Assembly: GCA_947495165.1 (NCBI GenBank)
Contig: CANLXM010000001.1
Location: 1,116,001 to 1,180,000, forward strand
Reading direction: 5' to 3'
Source of the DNA: an uncultured Cellulomonadaceae bacterium
GTDB lineage: Bacteria > Actinomycetota > Actinomycetes > Actinomycetales > Cellulomonadaceae
DNA length: 64,000 nt
Shown here: positions 45,579-56,260 of the stretch, piece after piece
How the letters are laid out: each line of letters begins with the position of its first letter
Numbering within the stretch: position 1 is the first letter of the stretch
Notes under the pieces: generated by a model
Seen by the model: the letters and a program-made list of their open reading frames with translations, nothing else
Told to the model about the DNA's origin: nothing
Databases searched by the model: none
Position numbers and translations under genes: made by a program

Positions 45579-45681
45579 GCTGTCACCTCCGTCCCGCCGC
45601 GGCAAGCATCCGCGCGTCGCGTTGGCGCCGCGGGCGTCGGCACGGCACGCTGGGGCCCAGAGCCGAACAAGAGGGGACCTC

Positions 45682-47184
45682 ATGACCACGGACGGTGACA
45701 CGCTCCGCGGGCGGGCGGGCGACCTGCTGCGCGCACTCGAGACAGCGGGCACCCGGCTCGATCCGGAGGTCGCCACGGCGGCACGCAGTGCCGTCGGCCT
45801 CGCCCAGGAGCGCCTCGACCTGGGTGTGGACCTCACGGTCGTCGCCCTCGTCGGGGGTACCGGATCCGGGAAGTCCTCGCTGTTCAACCGGGTGTCCGGC
45901 CTGCCCCTGGCTGACGTCGGGCCCGAGCGTCCGACGACGTCGCAGGTGTCGGCCTGCGTGTGGGGCGAGGGGGCGGCGGCGCTCCTGGACTGGCTGGAGG
46001 TGCCGCGCGAGCGCCGCACCGACCGGGTGAGCGCGCTCGACGCCGACGACGAGGAGGACCTGCGCGGTCTGGTCCTGCTCGACCTCCCCGACTACGACTC
46101 GATCGCCCGCGAGCACAAGGACGTGGTCGACCGCGTGCTGCCCCACGCCGACCTGGTCGTCTGGGTCGTCGACCCGCAGAAGTACGCCGACCACGCCCTG
46201 CACGCCGGCTACCTCGACGCCGGGGGGAGTCGCGCGACGGTCGTCCTGAACCAGATCGACACCGTCGCGCCCGACGCCGCGGACGGCCTGGTCGAGGACG
46301 TCCGCCGGCTCGTGGCGCCGCACGGGCTCACGGACGTGCTTGCGGTCTCGGCCATGACGGGCCAGGGCATGGACGAGCTGCGCGCCGCGCTCGGCGCCGC
46401 GGTCCGGTCCCGGTCGGTCGCGGCGCGTGCCGTCGCTCAGACGCTGCACGGTGCCGCCCGGCTGCTCGGCGAGGCGCTTCCTGCGGACGCCATGTGGAGC
46501 CTGGACGCCGCCGCCGAGGACCTCCTCGACCAGGCGGCCGACCTCGTCGGTCTCGACGAGCGTGCGGCGAGCGCCGGGAGCGGCGCCGACGACGGAGCAC
46601 GGGCGAGCGGGGATGCCGACCTGCCCGCGGCGGCCGTGGAGCCGCTGCGCGACCGCTGGCTTGCGCGCGTCGCCGCGCCCCTCGCACCGCGCTGGCGCGG
46701 AGCGGTCGAGGACGCCGTCGCCGCGCCCGGAGACCTCGCCCGGCGGCTGTCGTCCGCGGTGAGCGGGACCAGGATCGCGGACGGTCGGGGTGGCGCGGAG
46801 CGGGCGCGCGTGGCCGCGCTGACCCTCGGTTTGCTGGCGGTCGCGGTTCTGGTTGCGTTCGTCGTGCTCGCCGTCCTCGACGAAGCGCTCGCCGTACCCC
46901 TGGGCTTCGCTGCGGCGAGCAATGTCGCCATCGCGCTCGTGGCCGTCTGGTGGTGGCGTCGCTGCGAGAAGCACGCGACGCTCGCGCGGACGGACGAGTT
47001 CCGGTCCCGTGCGCGTGAGCGCCTGCGGACCGCGCTCGAGGAGACGCTGGTGAGTCCGGCGCGGGAGCAGCTGGACGAGCACCACACGACTCGCGAGCTT
47101 GCGCTGGCGGGCCTCGACGCGGAGCTGGTGCGCGCGACCCCGGACGCCACCCAGGCCGCAGCGCCCTCCACAGCCGCCGTCTGA
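45682..47184 (+). CDS. Dynamin-like GTPase, type 2 (copy B)
   Basis: The 500-residue protein has the P-loop GGTGSGKS (58-65), RPTT, G3 DLPDYDS, G4-like LNQID, and a pair of membrane segments at about 376-424 (LTLGLLAVAVLVAFVVLAV and a following hydrophobic run). It shares DPQKYAD-ALHAGYL with the gene at 51681-53333. Type 2 GTPases of this kind usually follow a type 1 partner; here the partner is 6 kb away at 37997-39571. Start ATG 45682 (MTTDGDTL) follows AGAGGGG. Confidence 0.85.
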   Translation: MTTDGDTLRGRAGDLLRALETAGTRLDPEVATAARSAVGLAQERLDLGVDLTVVALVGGTGSGKSSLFNRVSGLPLADVGPERPTTSQVSACVWGEGAAALLDWLEVPRERRTDRVSALDADDEEDLRGLVLLDLPDYDSIAREHKDVVDRVLPHADLVVWVVDPQKYADHALHAGYLDAGGSRATVVLNQIDTVAPDAADGLVEDVRRLVAPHGLTDVLAVSAMTGQGMDELRAALGAAVRSRSVAARAVAQTLHGAARLLGEALPADAMWSLDAAAEDLLDQAADLVGLDERAASAGSGADDGARASGDADLPAAAVEPLRDRWLARVAAPLAPRWRGAVEDAVAAPGDLARRLSSAVSGTRIADGRGGAERARVAALTLGLLAVAVLVAFVVLAVLDEALAVPLGFAAASNVAIALVAVWWWRRCEKHATLARTDEFRSRARERLRTALEETLVSPAREQLDEHHTTRELALAGLDAELVRATPDATQAAAPSTAAV

Positions 47185-47291
47185 CCCCGGGCTCCTCCAC
47201 AGCCCGGGGCGCTGGCCACCGGGGTGGCCGTCGGAGGGGAAGCCTGGCGCGTGGCAGCACACGGCTGCCGCCACGACCAGGAGGTAGACCG

Positions 47292-47813
47292 ATGACCGCG
47301 ACCGTGACGATCAAGGGGTGGGCGGGCGCGTCGCCCGTGCTCACCGCGACGAAGAACGGCAAGCCCTTCGCCCGCTTGCGCGTGGGCTCGACCGACCGGT
47401 ACCGCAACGACAAGGACGAGTGGGTCGACGCTGAGACCGACTGGTACACGGTCCGCGTCTGGGGCGAGCGCGCGGAGAACCTCGTGGCCTCCGTGCGCAA
47501 GGGTGACCCGCTCGTCGTGACGGGCAGGCTCGAGCTGGAGAAGTGGACGACGACCGAGGGTGAGCAGCGGGCGGACCTCGTCCTGCGGGCGACGGCGCTG
47601 GGGCACGACCTCTCGAACGGGCAGACGGTCTTCCGGCGCACCGCCAAGGGTGGGGCGCACGTCCCGGACGACCCGGCGGACGCCTTCCGCAGCGCGGGGA
47701 GCACGGGAGCCGAGGAGCCGGACCCGTACGCGGTGGACGCGCCCGAGGATCTCGACGGCGTGTCCGTCGACGAGCCGACGAGCGAGGACGAGCTCGGCGC
47801 GCGCGTGGCCTGA
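47292..47813 (+). CDS. ssb: Single-stranded DNA-binding protein (second type)
   Basis: The 173-residue protein has an OB fold (TVTIKGWAGASPVLTAT, FARLRVGST, DWYTVRVWGERAENLVASV, GDPLVVTGRLELEKW) followed by an acidic linker and the tail SEDELGARVA. The usual SSB ending with DDDIPF is absent, so this is likely a secondary SSB paralogue used in recombination or stress rather than the replicative protein. Start ATG 47292 follows AGGAGGTAGACCG. Confidence 0.9.
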   Translation: MTATVTIKGWAGASPVLTATKNGKPFARLRVGSTDRYRNDKDEWVDAETDWYTVRVWGERAENLVASVRKGDPLVVTGRLELEKWTTTEGEQRADLVLRATALGHDLSNGQTVFRRTAKGGAHVPDDPADAFRSAGSTGAEEPDPYAVDAPEDLDGVSVDEPTSEDELGARVA

Positions 47814-48031
47814 CCGAGGGTCCTGAGCGAGGGGCCTGGGTGCGCGGCCGGGCGTCGCGCTGCACGCTGGTGCGGCGTCCGGCCACCGCACCACCGGAGC
47901 GCACGCGAAGGACCGGCATTCACCGAGCGCGCGCGACGGCGTAGGCTGACCAGGTCCGGGTCGCGCGCTCCTCCGAGCACGCCGTGCCCGCACGTCCCTG
48001 TTCATCCCCATGCGAGGCGGTCCAAGAGTCA

Positions 48032-49708
<1,677 letters not shown>

Positions 49709-49724
49709 CGACCCCCTCGTTCGC

Positions 49725-49782
49725 TGAGTGCACGGTCTTAGCGGTCTTCTCGACCGAGATCACCGCTAAGACCGTGCACTCA
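49725..49782. terminator. 58-bp near-perfect palindrome after ettA
   Basis: A 21-bp perfect stem (49725-49745 with 49762-49782) holds a nested 5-bp stem (49748-49752 with 49755-49759). Both strands are almost identical, so a transcript in either direction would fold equally. It acts at least as a terminator between ettA and the next gene, and its regular form also suits a dispersed palindromic repeat. The lower GC of the stem, compared with nearby terminators, is unusual. Confidence 0.8.
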
Positions 49783-49839
49783 CGGGAGGGGGCAGGGGTT
49801 CGGCAGGTCTGGGCCCGGGGTCCGCTCTAGGGTGGGGCC

Positions 49840-51684
49840 ATGGCTGGGACCGAGGACACGTCGCTGGTCGCCGCGCTCGACGACGCGCGGCGGGTCCTCC
49901 ACGATCTGCGCCTGCCGCTGGACGTGAGCGAGGCTGCGGGCGCCCGGCTCGAGCGAGCCGCGCTCGTCGACGAGCTCGACGACTACGTCCTCCCGCGCGC
50001 CCGGACGATAGACGCGCCGCTCCTGGCGGTCGTCGGCGGGTCCACCGGCGCCGGGAAGTCGACCCTCGTCAACTCCCTCCTGCGGCAGGTCGTCACGCCC
50101 GCCGGCGTGCTGCGGCCCACGACCCTCGCGCCCGTCCTCGTGCACCACCCGGGCGACGCGTGGCGCTTCGCCTCCGACGCGATCCTCCCCGGCCTCGACC
50201 GGGTGCGCGCCGACGAGCCCGTCCCGGCCGCCCGCTCGCACACGAGCCTGCGGCTCGCGCCGTCGGACGTCCTGCCCCAGGGCCTCGCGCTCCTGGACGC
50301 CCCGGACGTGGACTCGGTGGTCGACGAGAACCGGCGCCTCGCCGGGCAGCTCCTCGCAGCGGCGGACCTGTGGCTGTTCGTGACGACTGCGGCCCGGTAC
50401 GCCGACGCCGTCCCGTGGGCGCTGCTGGCGGCCGCCGCACGCCGCCGGGCGCGCGTCGCGCTCGTGCTGAACCGGGTGGACCCGGGCACGGAGGAGACGG
50501 TCAGCAGCCACCTGCGGCAGATGCTCGCCGAGCGCGGTCTGCCCGAGACGCCCGTGTTCACCGTGACCGAGGGAGCCACGACCCACGGGCTCCTCGACGT
50601 CGCGGCCGTCGCTGAGCTCTCGTCCTGGCTCGCCGCCACCGGGGCCGATCCCGCGGCCCGGGCGCGGATCATCGCCGGCACCCTCGACGGTGCGCTCGAC
50701 GACGTCGTGCAGCGCATCGCCGCGCTCGCCCAGACCGCCGAGGCCCAGGTCACGGCCCGTGCCCGGCTGGACGGCGCCGTGGACGCCGCGTACGGCGCCG
50801 CGGCTGCGGACATCGTGAGTGCCACCGCCGACGGTGTCCTGCTGCGCGGGGAGGTGCTCGCCCGGTGGCAGGACTTCGTCGGCACGGGCGAGCTGTTCCG
50901 CAAGATCGAGGCAGGCGTCGGTCGGTTCCGCGACCGCGTGTCCGGGTACTTCCGCGGGCAGGGGAGCACGACGGCGCCCGACGTCACCGAGGCGGTCGGG
51001 CACAGCCTCGAGGCGGTGATCCTCGACGCCGTGCACGGCGCCGCAGAGCGTACGTACGCGGCGTGGCGCGCCGACCCCGCCGGTGCGCCGCTCGCGGACG
51101 GCCTCGGCCGGGGTGCGGCCGGTCTGCGCGAGGAGGTCGGGGTCGAGATCCGCGCGTGGCAGGGCGACGTGCTCGCGCTCGTGGCCGAGGGCGGCGCGCA
51201 CAAGCGTGGGCGAGCCCGGGCGCTGTCGTTCGGGGTGAACGGGCTCGGTGCGGCGCTGATGATCGTCGTGTTCGCCTCCACCGGCGGACTGACCGGAGCC
51301 GAGATCGGGATCGCCGGCGGCTCCGCCGTCCTCGCACAGCGCCTGCTCGAGGCCGTGTTCGGCGACGAGGCGGTGCGCCAGCTCACCGCCGACGCGCGCA
51401 CGCGGCTCGCCGTCCGCGTCCAGGGCGTCCTCGACGCCGATGCCCTCCGCTTCCGGGCGCGGCTCGACGACGTCGCCCCGGACCCCGGTGCTCCCGCGGC
51501 GCTGCGGTCCACCGCCGCGGCCCTGCGCAGCGCCGCGCAGCGGTCTCGCGCTGCTCGACCCGTCCCGCTGCCGGAACCAGCACCACCCACGTCGTTGGTG
51601 CGCTCCAGCGGCGACGAGTCCGACGCGGCCGCTCGCCCAGCCGCGGAGCGCCGCCCCTGGTGGCGACCCCGAGGACGGTCGTGA
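49840..51684 (+). CDS. Dynamin-like GTPase, type 1 (copy C)
   Basis: The 614-residue protein has the P-loop GGSTGAGKS at 66-74, RPTT, G3 LLDAPDVDS, and G4-like VLNRVDP. A hydrophobic pair at about 461-508 (SFGVNGLGAALMIVVFAST and IGIAGGSAVLAQ) may insert in the membrane. The last 70 residues are Pro/Ala/Arg-rich. It is related to copy A at 37997. It overlaps the type 2 GTPase by GTGA (51681-51684), so the two are made together, as dynamin pairs such as IniA/IniC and DynA/DynB often are. Confidence 0.88.
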   Translation: MAGTEDTSLVAALDDARRVLHDLRLPLDVSEAAGARLERAALVDELDDYVLPRARTIDAPLLAVVGGSTGAGKSTLVNSLLRQVVTPAGVLRPTTLAPVLVHHPGDAWRFASDAILPGLDRVRADEPVPAARSHTSLRLAPSDVLPQGLALLDAPDVDSVVDENRRLAGQLLAAADLWLFVTTAARYADAVPWALLAAAARRRARVALVLNRVDPGTEETVSSHLRQMLAERGLPETPVFTVTEGATTHGLLDVAAVAELSSWLAATGADPAARARIIAGTLDGALDDVVQRIAALAQTAEAQVTARARLDGAVDAAYGAAAADIVSATADGVLLRGEVLARWQDFVGTGELFRKIEAGVGRFRDRVSGYFRGQGSTTAPDVTEAVGHSLEAVILDAVHGAAERTYAAWRADPAGAPLADGLGRGAAGLREEVGVEIRAWQGDVLALVAEGGAHKRGRARALSFGVNGLGAALMIVVFASTGGLTGAEIGIAGGSAVLAQRLLEAVFGDEAVRQLTADARTRLAVRVQGVLDADALRFRARLDDVAPDPGAPAALRSTAAALRSAAQRSRAARPVPLPEPAPPTSLVRSSGDESDAAARPAAERRPWWRPRGRS

Positions 51685-53333
51685 GGGCACGCCGAGGGAC
51701 CGGGGCCGACGTCGGCGCCCGGGTCGAGCTCCTCGACGTGGCGCGGGTCGCCGGGGGAGATGCGCTCGTGGACGTCGCCGCGCGCAGCGACCCCGAGCTC
51801 GTGGCCGAGGTCGAGTCCTTCGTCCGGCGCGCGCGCGAGCGGATCGCGCTGTCGCTCGACCGCACGGTCGTCGCCTTCGCGGGCTCGACCGGGTCGGGCA
51901 AGTCGTCGCTGGTCAACGCGGTCGCGGGCAGGCAGGTCGCGGTTCCGGGGGTGCGCCGCCCGACGACCGCCGAACCCGTCGCCGCCGTCTGGCCCGGACC
52001 CGAGCAGGGCTCGGGGACGGACGCGACCAGCCTCGCGCTGCTGCGGTGGCTCGACGTCAAGACCTGGCACGACGTGCCGCCCGCGCCGCCGGGCGCCCCG
52101 GCCGTCCCCGACGGGCTGCTCGTGCTCGACCTGCCCGACCACGACTCTGTGGTCGTCGAGCACCGCCTGCGGGCCGACCGGCTCCTCGCGCGGGCGGACG
52201 TGATGGTGTGGGTGACGGACCCGCAGAAGTACGCCGACGACGCGCTGCACGCGGGGTACCTGCGCGAGCTGGCCGGGCACGAGGGCACGGTCGTCGTCGT
52301 GCTGAACCAGGCCGACCGTCTGCAGCCGGCCGAACGTGAGCGGTGCCTCGCGGACCTGCGCCGGCTCGTCGACGCCGACGGCCTGCGCGACGCCGTCGTG
52401 CTCGCGACCTCCGCCCAGGACGGCGACGGCGTGGCCGACCTCCGCGCACTGCTCGCGCGCGCCGCGGCCGCACGGACGGCCGCCAACGAGCGCCTCCTCC
52501 AGGACTGCCGCGGGCTCGCGCGCCGCGTCGTGGCGGTCTGCGGGGACGACGTCGTGGCCTCGGCCCCGGACGCGCGGCTGCGGACGGCGCTCGCCAAGGC
52601 CGCGGGAGCCGACGTCGTCGTCGCGGCCGTGCGGTCCTCGACCCGCCGCACCGTGCGCGCCCGCACGGGCTGGCCCGTCACGCGGTGGGTGGCGCAGCTG
52701 CGCCCGGACCCGCTCCGCCGGCTCGGTCTCGGGAACGAGAAGTCGCGGGCCGAGCGGCCCGACCTCGCGCGCACCTCCCTGCCGCAGCAGTCGCAGGCGT
52801 CGCGTGCGGCCGTCTCGCTCGCGGTGCGGGACTACGTCGCCGACGCCTCGGCCGGGGCACCCGAGGGCTGGACGCGCCGCCCGGACGTCGACGCGCTCAC
52901 CGACGCCCTCGATCAGGCGGTCGCGGGGGTGCGGTTCGGCGCGGAGCGGGTGCCGTGGTGGGCTCGCGCGGTCTCCGCGGCGCAGTACGTGCTGCTCGGA
53001 GTCGCCGTCGTCGGGCTCGCGTGGCTCGCGCTGCTCGCCGGGTTCGACTACCTCCGCGTCCCGTTCGCGGACCCGCCGACCTGGGAGCAGGGACGGCTGA
53101 CCGTGCCGGTGCCGACCGCGATGCTCGTCCTCGGGATCGTTGCCGGGCTGCTGCTGGCCGCGCTCGGCGGTCTTGCTGCGCGGGTGACAGCAGCGCGGCG
53201 AGCTCGGCGCGCCCGGACGCGGATCGAAGGGGCCGTCGCCGACGTCGTCGCCGGTCACGTGACCGGACCTGTGGCCCGGCGCCTGGCTGCGCTCGCCGAG
53301 TGCCGCGAAGCGGCCCGGCGCGCCGCCCGCTAG
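51681..53333 (+). CDS. Dynamin-like GTPase, type 2 (copy D)
   Basis: The 550-residue partner has P-loop GSTGSGKS at 68-75, RPTT, G3 DLPDHDS, G4-like VLNQAD, and membrane segments near 437-455 (LLGVAVVGLAWLALLAG) and 480-502 (AMLVLGIVAGLLLAALGG). It matches copy B at 45682 through VTDPQKYADDALHAGYL. Start GTG 51681 overlaps the copy C stop. The pair is a candidate hetero-dimeric membrane remodeller for division or envelope repair; no direct evidence is visible in sequence. Confidence 0.85.
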   Translation: MRARRGTGADVGARVELLDVARVAGGDALVDVAARSDPELVAEVESFVRRARERIALSLDRTVVAFAGSTGSGKSSLVNAVAGRQVAVPGVRRPTTAEPVAAVWPGPEQGSGTDATSLALLRWLDVKTWHDVPPAPPGAPAVPDGLLVLDLPDHDSVVVEHRLRADRLLARADVMVWVTDPQKYADDALHAGYLRELAGHEGTVVVVLNQADRLQPAERERCLADLRRLVDADGLRDAVVLATSAQDGDGVADLRALLARAAAARTAANERLLQDCRGLARRVVAVCGDDVVASAPDARLRTALAKAAGADVVVAAVRSSTRRTVRARTGWPVTRWVAQLRPDPLRRLGLGNEKSRAERPDLARTSLPQQSQASRAAVSLAVRDYVADASAGAPEGWTRRPDVDALTDALDQAVAGVRFGAERVPWWARAVSAAQYVLLGVAVVGLAWLALLAGFDYLRVPFADPPTWEQGRLTVPVPTAMLVLGIVAGLLLAALGGLAARVTAARRARRARTRIEGAVADVVAGHVTGPVARRLAALAECREAARRAAR

Positions 53334-53343
53334 GTTGGGGCGC

Positions 53344-53805
53344 ATGATTCTGGAGATCCCTGTCCACCTGCGCTGGTCCGACATGGACGCGTACGGTCAC
53401 GTCAACAACGTCGAGTTCCTCCGCCTCCTCGAGCAGGCCCGGATCAGCGCGTTCTGGCACGTCGAGGGGCGCACCGACGCGCCCGGCACGGCGATCCTCG
53501 ACGCCTCCGGCGCCGCGGGTCTCGTGACGCTGGTCGCCCGCCAGGAGATCGAGTACCTCGCACCGCTCGAGTACCACCCGGAGCCGATCATCGTGAAGCT
53601 GTGGCTCGCGCACCTGGGCGGAGCGAGCATCGACGTCTGCTACGAGGTCTGCGACGCCGCGCGCACCAAGACCTACGCGCGCGCTGTGACGACGCTGGTG
53701 CTCATCGACACGGCCACGTCATCACCCCGGCGCATCGGGCCGCGCGAGCGCGAGGCGTGGGAGCCGTACGTCGGGGAGCCCATCAAGTTCCGGCGCCGCG
53801 CCTGA
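53344..53805 (+). CDS. Acyl-CoA thioesterase, 4HBT hot-dog fold
   Basis: The 153-residue protein shows the FadM/YbgC-type pattern: VHLRWSDMDAYGHVNNVEFLRLLEQARI, with the catalytic Asp in MDAYGHVNN, then ARQEIEYLAPLEY. It hydrolyses acyl-CoA thioesters in the cytoplasm; chain-length preference is unknown. I use ATG 53344; the TTG at 53335 would add three residues. It lies 10 bases after the GTPase D stop, so may be cotranscribed. Confidence 0.9.
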   Translation: MILEIPVHLRWSDMDAYGHVNNVEFLRLLEQARISAFWHVEGRTDAPGTAILDASGAAGLVTLVARQEIEYLAPLEYHPEPIIVKLWLAHLGGASIDVCYEVCDAARTKTYARAVTTLVLIDTATSSPRRIGPREREAWEPYVGEPIKFRRRA

Positions 53806-53815
53806 CGCCGATCGC

Positions 53816-54802
53816 TCACCCCAGCAGCTCGATGACCGCGCGCTCAGCCGCCGCCGACGTCCGCGGCACGCCGATGGTGCGCCCGCGCTCCCACAGGTCG
53901 AACAGGCGGGGGTCGATGTAGGACGCGCGGCACACCGCCGGGGTGTTGCCCAGCTCGTCCGCGACCGCGCGGACCACGGCGGACATCGTGCGCTTGCGGC
54001 CGGCCGAAGACTTCGGGGGAGGCCCAGCCGCGCCGAGCTCGCGGGCCGCCATGACGGTGGCGTGCCACGTCCGGAAGTCCTTGGCCGTGGCGTCCTCGCC
54101 CAGCTGGGACTTCACGTAGGCGACGATGTCCACGCTCGTGACGTCGTGCCACTCGTCGCGGGGCCCCTCACGCCACACCAGGAGACGGTCGCCACCGGAG
54201 CGGCGGCGCTTCAGGCGGGTGAGGATCGGCACGACCTGCTCGTCCTCGATCGCGTAGTCGCGGATCTGCCCCGACTTCGCCGGATACCGGAAGTGCGCGG
54301 AGCCGTCGGCACGCACGCGGACGTGCTCGCGCAGCAGCGTGGCCAGGCCGTAGCTGCCGTTGGTCTTGGTGTACGTCTCGGAGCCGGCACGAAAGTAGCC
54401 GAGGTCGAGAAGGCGGAACGCCAGGGCAAGCACCTGCTCACGCCCGAGGTCCGGTGCCTCCTCGAGCGTCTGGGCCACGCGCCGTCGGGCCGCGGGCAGG
54501 GCGCGGGCGACGGCGAGGACGTGCTCGTGCTTGGCGCGGTCCCTGCGCTCGCGCCAGGCCGGGTGGTAGAGGTACTGGAGGCGACCGGCGTCGTCCACCC
54601 CGGTCGCCTGGATGTGGCCGTTCGGGTACGGGCAGATCCACACGTCGCGCCAGGCGGGCGGGATCACCAGGTGCGTGCACCGCTCGACCTCCTCGGGCTC
54701 GGTGAGGAGCGCCCCGTCGGCGTCAACGAACCGGAGCTCGCCGTCGCGCTCGACCCTGCCCAGCCCGGGGCGGGACGGGTCGGCGCGGCGCAGTCGTGGC
54801 AT
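53816..54802 (-). CDS. DNA topoisomerase IB (bacterial)
   Basis: The 328-residue protein is a bacterial type IB enzyme related to poxvirus topoisomerase. PGLGRVERDGELRFVDADG opens the N-terminal domain, LVIPPAWRDVWICPYPNGHIQATGVDDAGR is the signature DNA-clamp stretch, and the catalytic part contains KRRRSGGDR, DFRTWHAT with the active His, and the nucleophilic Tyr in CRASYIDPRLF. It relaxes supercoils through a 3'-phosphotyrosine. ATG 54802 is the start. It is an accessory enzyme found in a subset of bacteria. Confidence 0.92.
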   Translation of the reverse strand: MPRLRRADPSRPGLGRVERDGELRFVDADGALLTEPEEVERCTHLVIPPAWRDVWICPYPNGHIQATGVDDAGRLQYLYHPAWRERRDRAKHEHVLAVARALPAARRRVAQTLEEAPDLGREQVLALAFRLLDLGYFRAGSETYTKTNGSYGLATLLREHVRVRADGSAHFRYPAKSGQIRDYAIEDEQVVPILTRLKRRRSGGDRLLVWREGPRDEWHDVTSVDIVAYVKSQLGEDATAKDFRTWHATVMAARELGAAGPPPKSSAGRKRTMSAVVRAVADELGNTPAVCRASYIDPRLFDLWERGRTIGVPRTSAAAERAVIELLG

Positions 54803-54881
54803 GCAGGAAGTGTCACCCACGGTGTGCGGGCGCGCAGGTCGGGGCGGGGTTACGGTCGACACACGACGAGAGGGGACCGGA

Positions 54882-55388
54882 ATGCAGCTGCAGGCGACGG
54901 TGGGCGAGCTGGTCGCGCTCGCGGAGGCCGGTGGCCCGCTGCCGGAGCTCGTGCGGTCCGTCCGCGCGGCCGACGGCGTCGTGCACGTCGAGCTCGACCC
55001 GACCGTGATCCCGGACGCGCCCAGCCTGCTGCGCTGGGCGGCGGCCGCAGCCGGGACGGTGTCGGTCGCGGTGCGCGTCGAGGGGCTGCGCGGGGGAGAG
55101 GCGCTGCTCGACGTCGAGGCGCACGTCCGCGGCCTGCCCGCGCACAAGCTGCTGCCCTACCTGATCGGGCCGGTGCGCTCGGCGCTGCGCGCGCGTGGCC
55201 TGCCCGAGCACCTCGTGGACGTGCGCCGGGAGGAGGCCGGCCCGCGCGTCGTCGTCGCCGCCCAGGAGGCGCTGAACCTCAAGACCACAGGCGTCCGACT
55301 GGCGAGCCTGGCGATCGAGGGCGACACCCTCGCGGCCACGGCGGAGCTGAGCGCGCCTGTCGCGTTCCGCCCCTCGATCTTGCCCTGA
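54882..55388 (+). CDS. Hypothetical conserved-looking protein (168 aa)
   Basis: ATG 54882 follows GAGAGGGGACCGG. The 168 residues are cytoplasmic with strict alternation of hydrophobic and charged residues (GTVSVAVRVEGLRGGEALLDVEA, LLPYLIGPVRSALRARGLP), suggesting a small alpha/beta domain, perhaps duplicated. I do not recognise it. It diverges from the topoisomerase gene and ends 73 bases before a convergent lipoprotein gene. Confidence 0.6.
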   Translation: MQLQATVGELVALAEAGGPLPELVRSVRAADGVVHVELDPTVIPDAPSLLRWAAAAAGTVSVAVRVEGLRGGEALLDVEAHVRGLPAHKLLPYLIGPVRSALRARGLPEHLVDVRREEAGPRVVVAAQEALNLKTTGVRLASLAIEGDTLAATAELSAPVAFRPSILP

Positions 55389-55460
55389 GCCAGGGGTGCC
55401 CGCCCGTGGCGGAGCAAGCGCTGATCTGCTCGCGCCGCCACGGGCGGTGGTGTGCGTGAC

Positions 55461-55943
55461 TCACGCCGAGGCTGGTTCCGAGGCGTCAGACCCAGGCTCG
55501 TCCGAGTACGTCCCCCAGACGACCGCAGAGCAGCCAGGCGCTTCCTCCTGGACGTGCGCCTCGAACGTACCGAGCACCGAGCCGTCTGCGAGGAGAACCC
55601 GCAGGGACGTTGCGGTTGCCATGGTCTCGCTCGTGAGCTTGAGCTCGTCGACGTCTACCCCTTCCAGGCGCTGCCCCAGCTCCGTCCAGGCTTCGGTTGG
55701 GATGTCACCGCCTGGCTGCAGGAACCTCCGGGCCGCGTCCTGACTGTCTGTCTGTGCGCCGGCCAGGAAGCCCCGCAGAGCGTCGGCCGGATCGCTGGCC
55801 CCGTACACGCAGGCGGGAGTTCCCCCGGTTGATGCGTCCGGTCGAGTGTTGTCGCCGGACGTGCACCCGATCAGCGCGGCGGCAGAGAGACAGCACAGCG
55901 CCCAGGCGCGTGCGGGGCCGAGCGGCCTAGATCCCGTGGGCAA
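55461..55943 (-). CDS. Putative lipoprotein
   Basis: The 160-residue protein has a lipoprotein signal with AAALIGC (Cys at about residue 27), then an Asp/Thr-rich linker and a domain containing CVYGASDPADALRGFLAGA, TSETMATATSLRVLLADGS and one later Cys (PGCSAVVWG). Two non-lipid Cys could pair outside the cell. The family is unknown. The ATG lies inside the end of the upstream small gene (17-base overlap). Confidence 0.7.
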   Translation of the reverse strand: MPTGSRPLGPARAWALCCLSAAALIGCTSGDNTRPDASTGGTPACVYGASDPADALRGFLAGAQTDSQDAARRFLQPGGDIPTEAWTELGQRLEGVDVDELKLTSETMATATSLRVLLADGSVLGTFEAHVQEEAPGCSAVVWGTYSDEPGSDASEPASA

Positions 55944-56136
55944 AGTACGTCTCCCCGGAGTAGGCCGCGATGACCTCGGACAGCGCCTTGTCCAACCGGT
56001 CGGTGGTGTTGTAGCTGACGTAGACCTTGGTCCCGATCTTCTTCGTCGCTGGTGCGTGCACGAGCGCTGTTGTGCACAAGTCGATCGCCGTCACGGCAGC
56101 GATAGATCGCATTCTCTGCATCTTCAGTCCGATCAT
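55927..56136 (-). CDS. Small hypothetical protein or gene fragment (69 aa)
   Basis: From ATG 56136 the frame gives 69 residues with a short hydrophobic start (SIAAVTAIDLCTTALVHA) and an ordered end (KKIGTKVYVSYNTTDRLDKA, then SEVIAAYSGETYFAHGI). The second part looks like real protein, but the start is poor (no ribosome site), so this may be the 3' remnant of a longer gene. It overlaps the lipoprotein start by 17 bases. Confidence 0.4.
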   Translation of the reverse strand: MIGLKMQRMRSIAAVTAIDLCTTALVHAPATKKIGTKVYVSYNTTDRLDKALSEVIAAYSGETYFAHGI

Positions 56137-56260
56137 TCGGGCTGGAGGTGGCTGTCCCCCTGCTGGTGGACGGACGCTAGCAGGTCGAGAATGACCGTGA
56201 CTAGCACGTCTCGTGCGCGATCGTCGGCGGCCGACCGACTCAGCGGCTGATGCCTGCGGT

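Noticed and set aside
49983..53384. 1133-residue minus-strand frame
   Set aside because: It is the antisense shadow of the two GTPase genes: low-complexity Ala/Arg/Ser text and no motif, whereas the plus strand has clear GTPase motifs.
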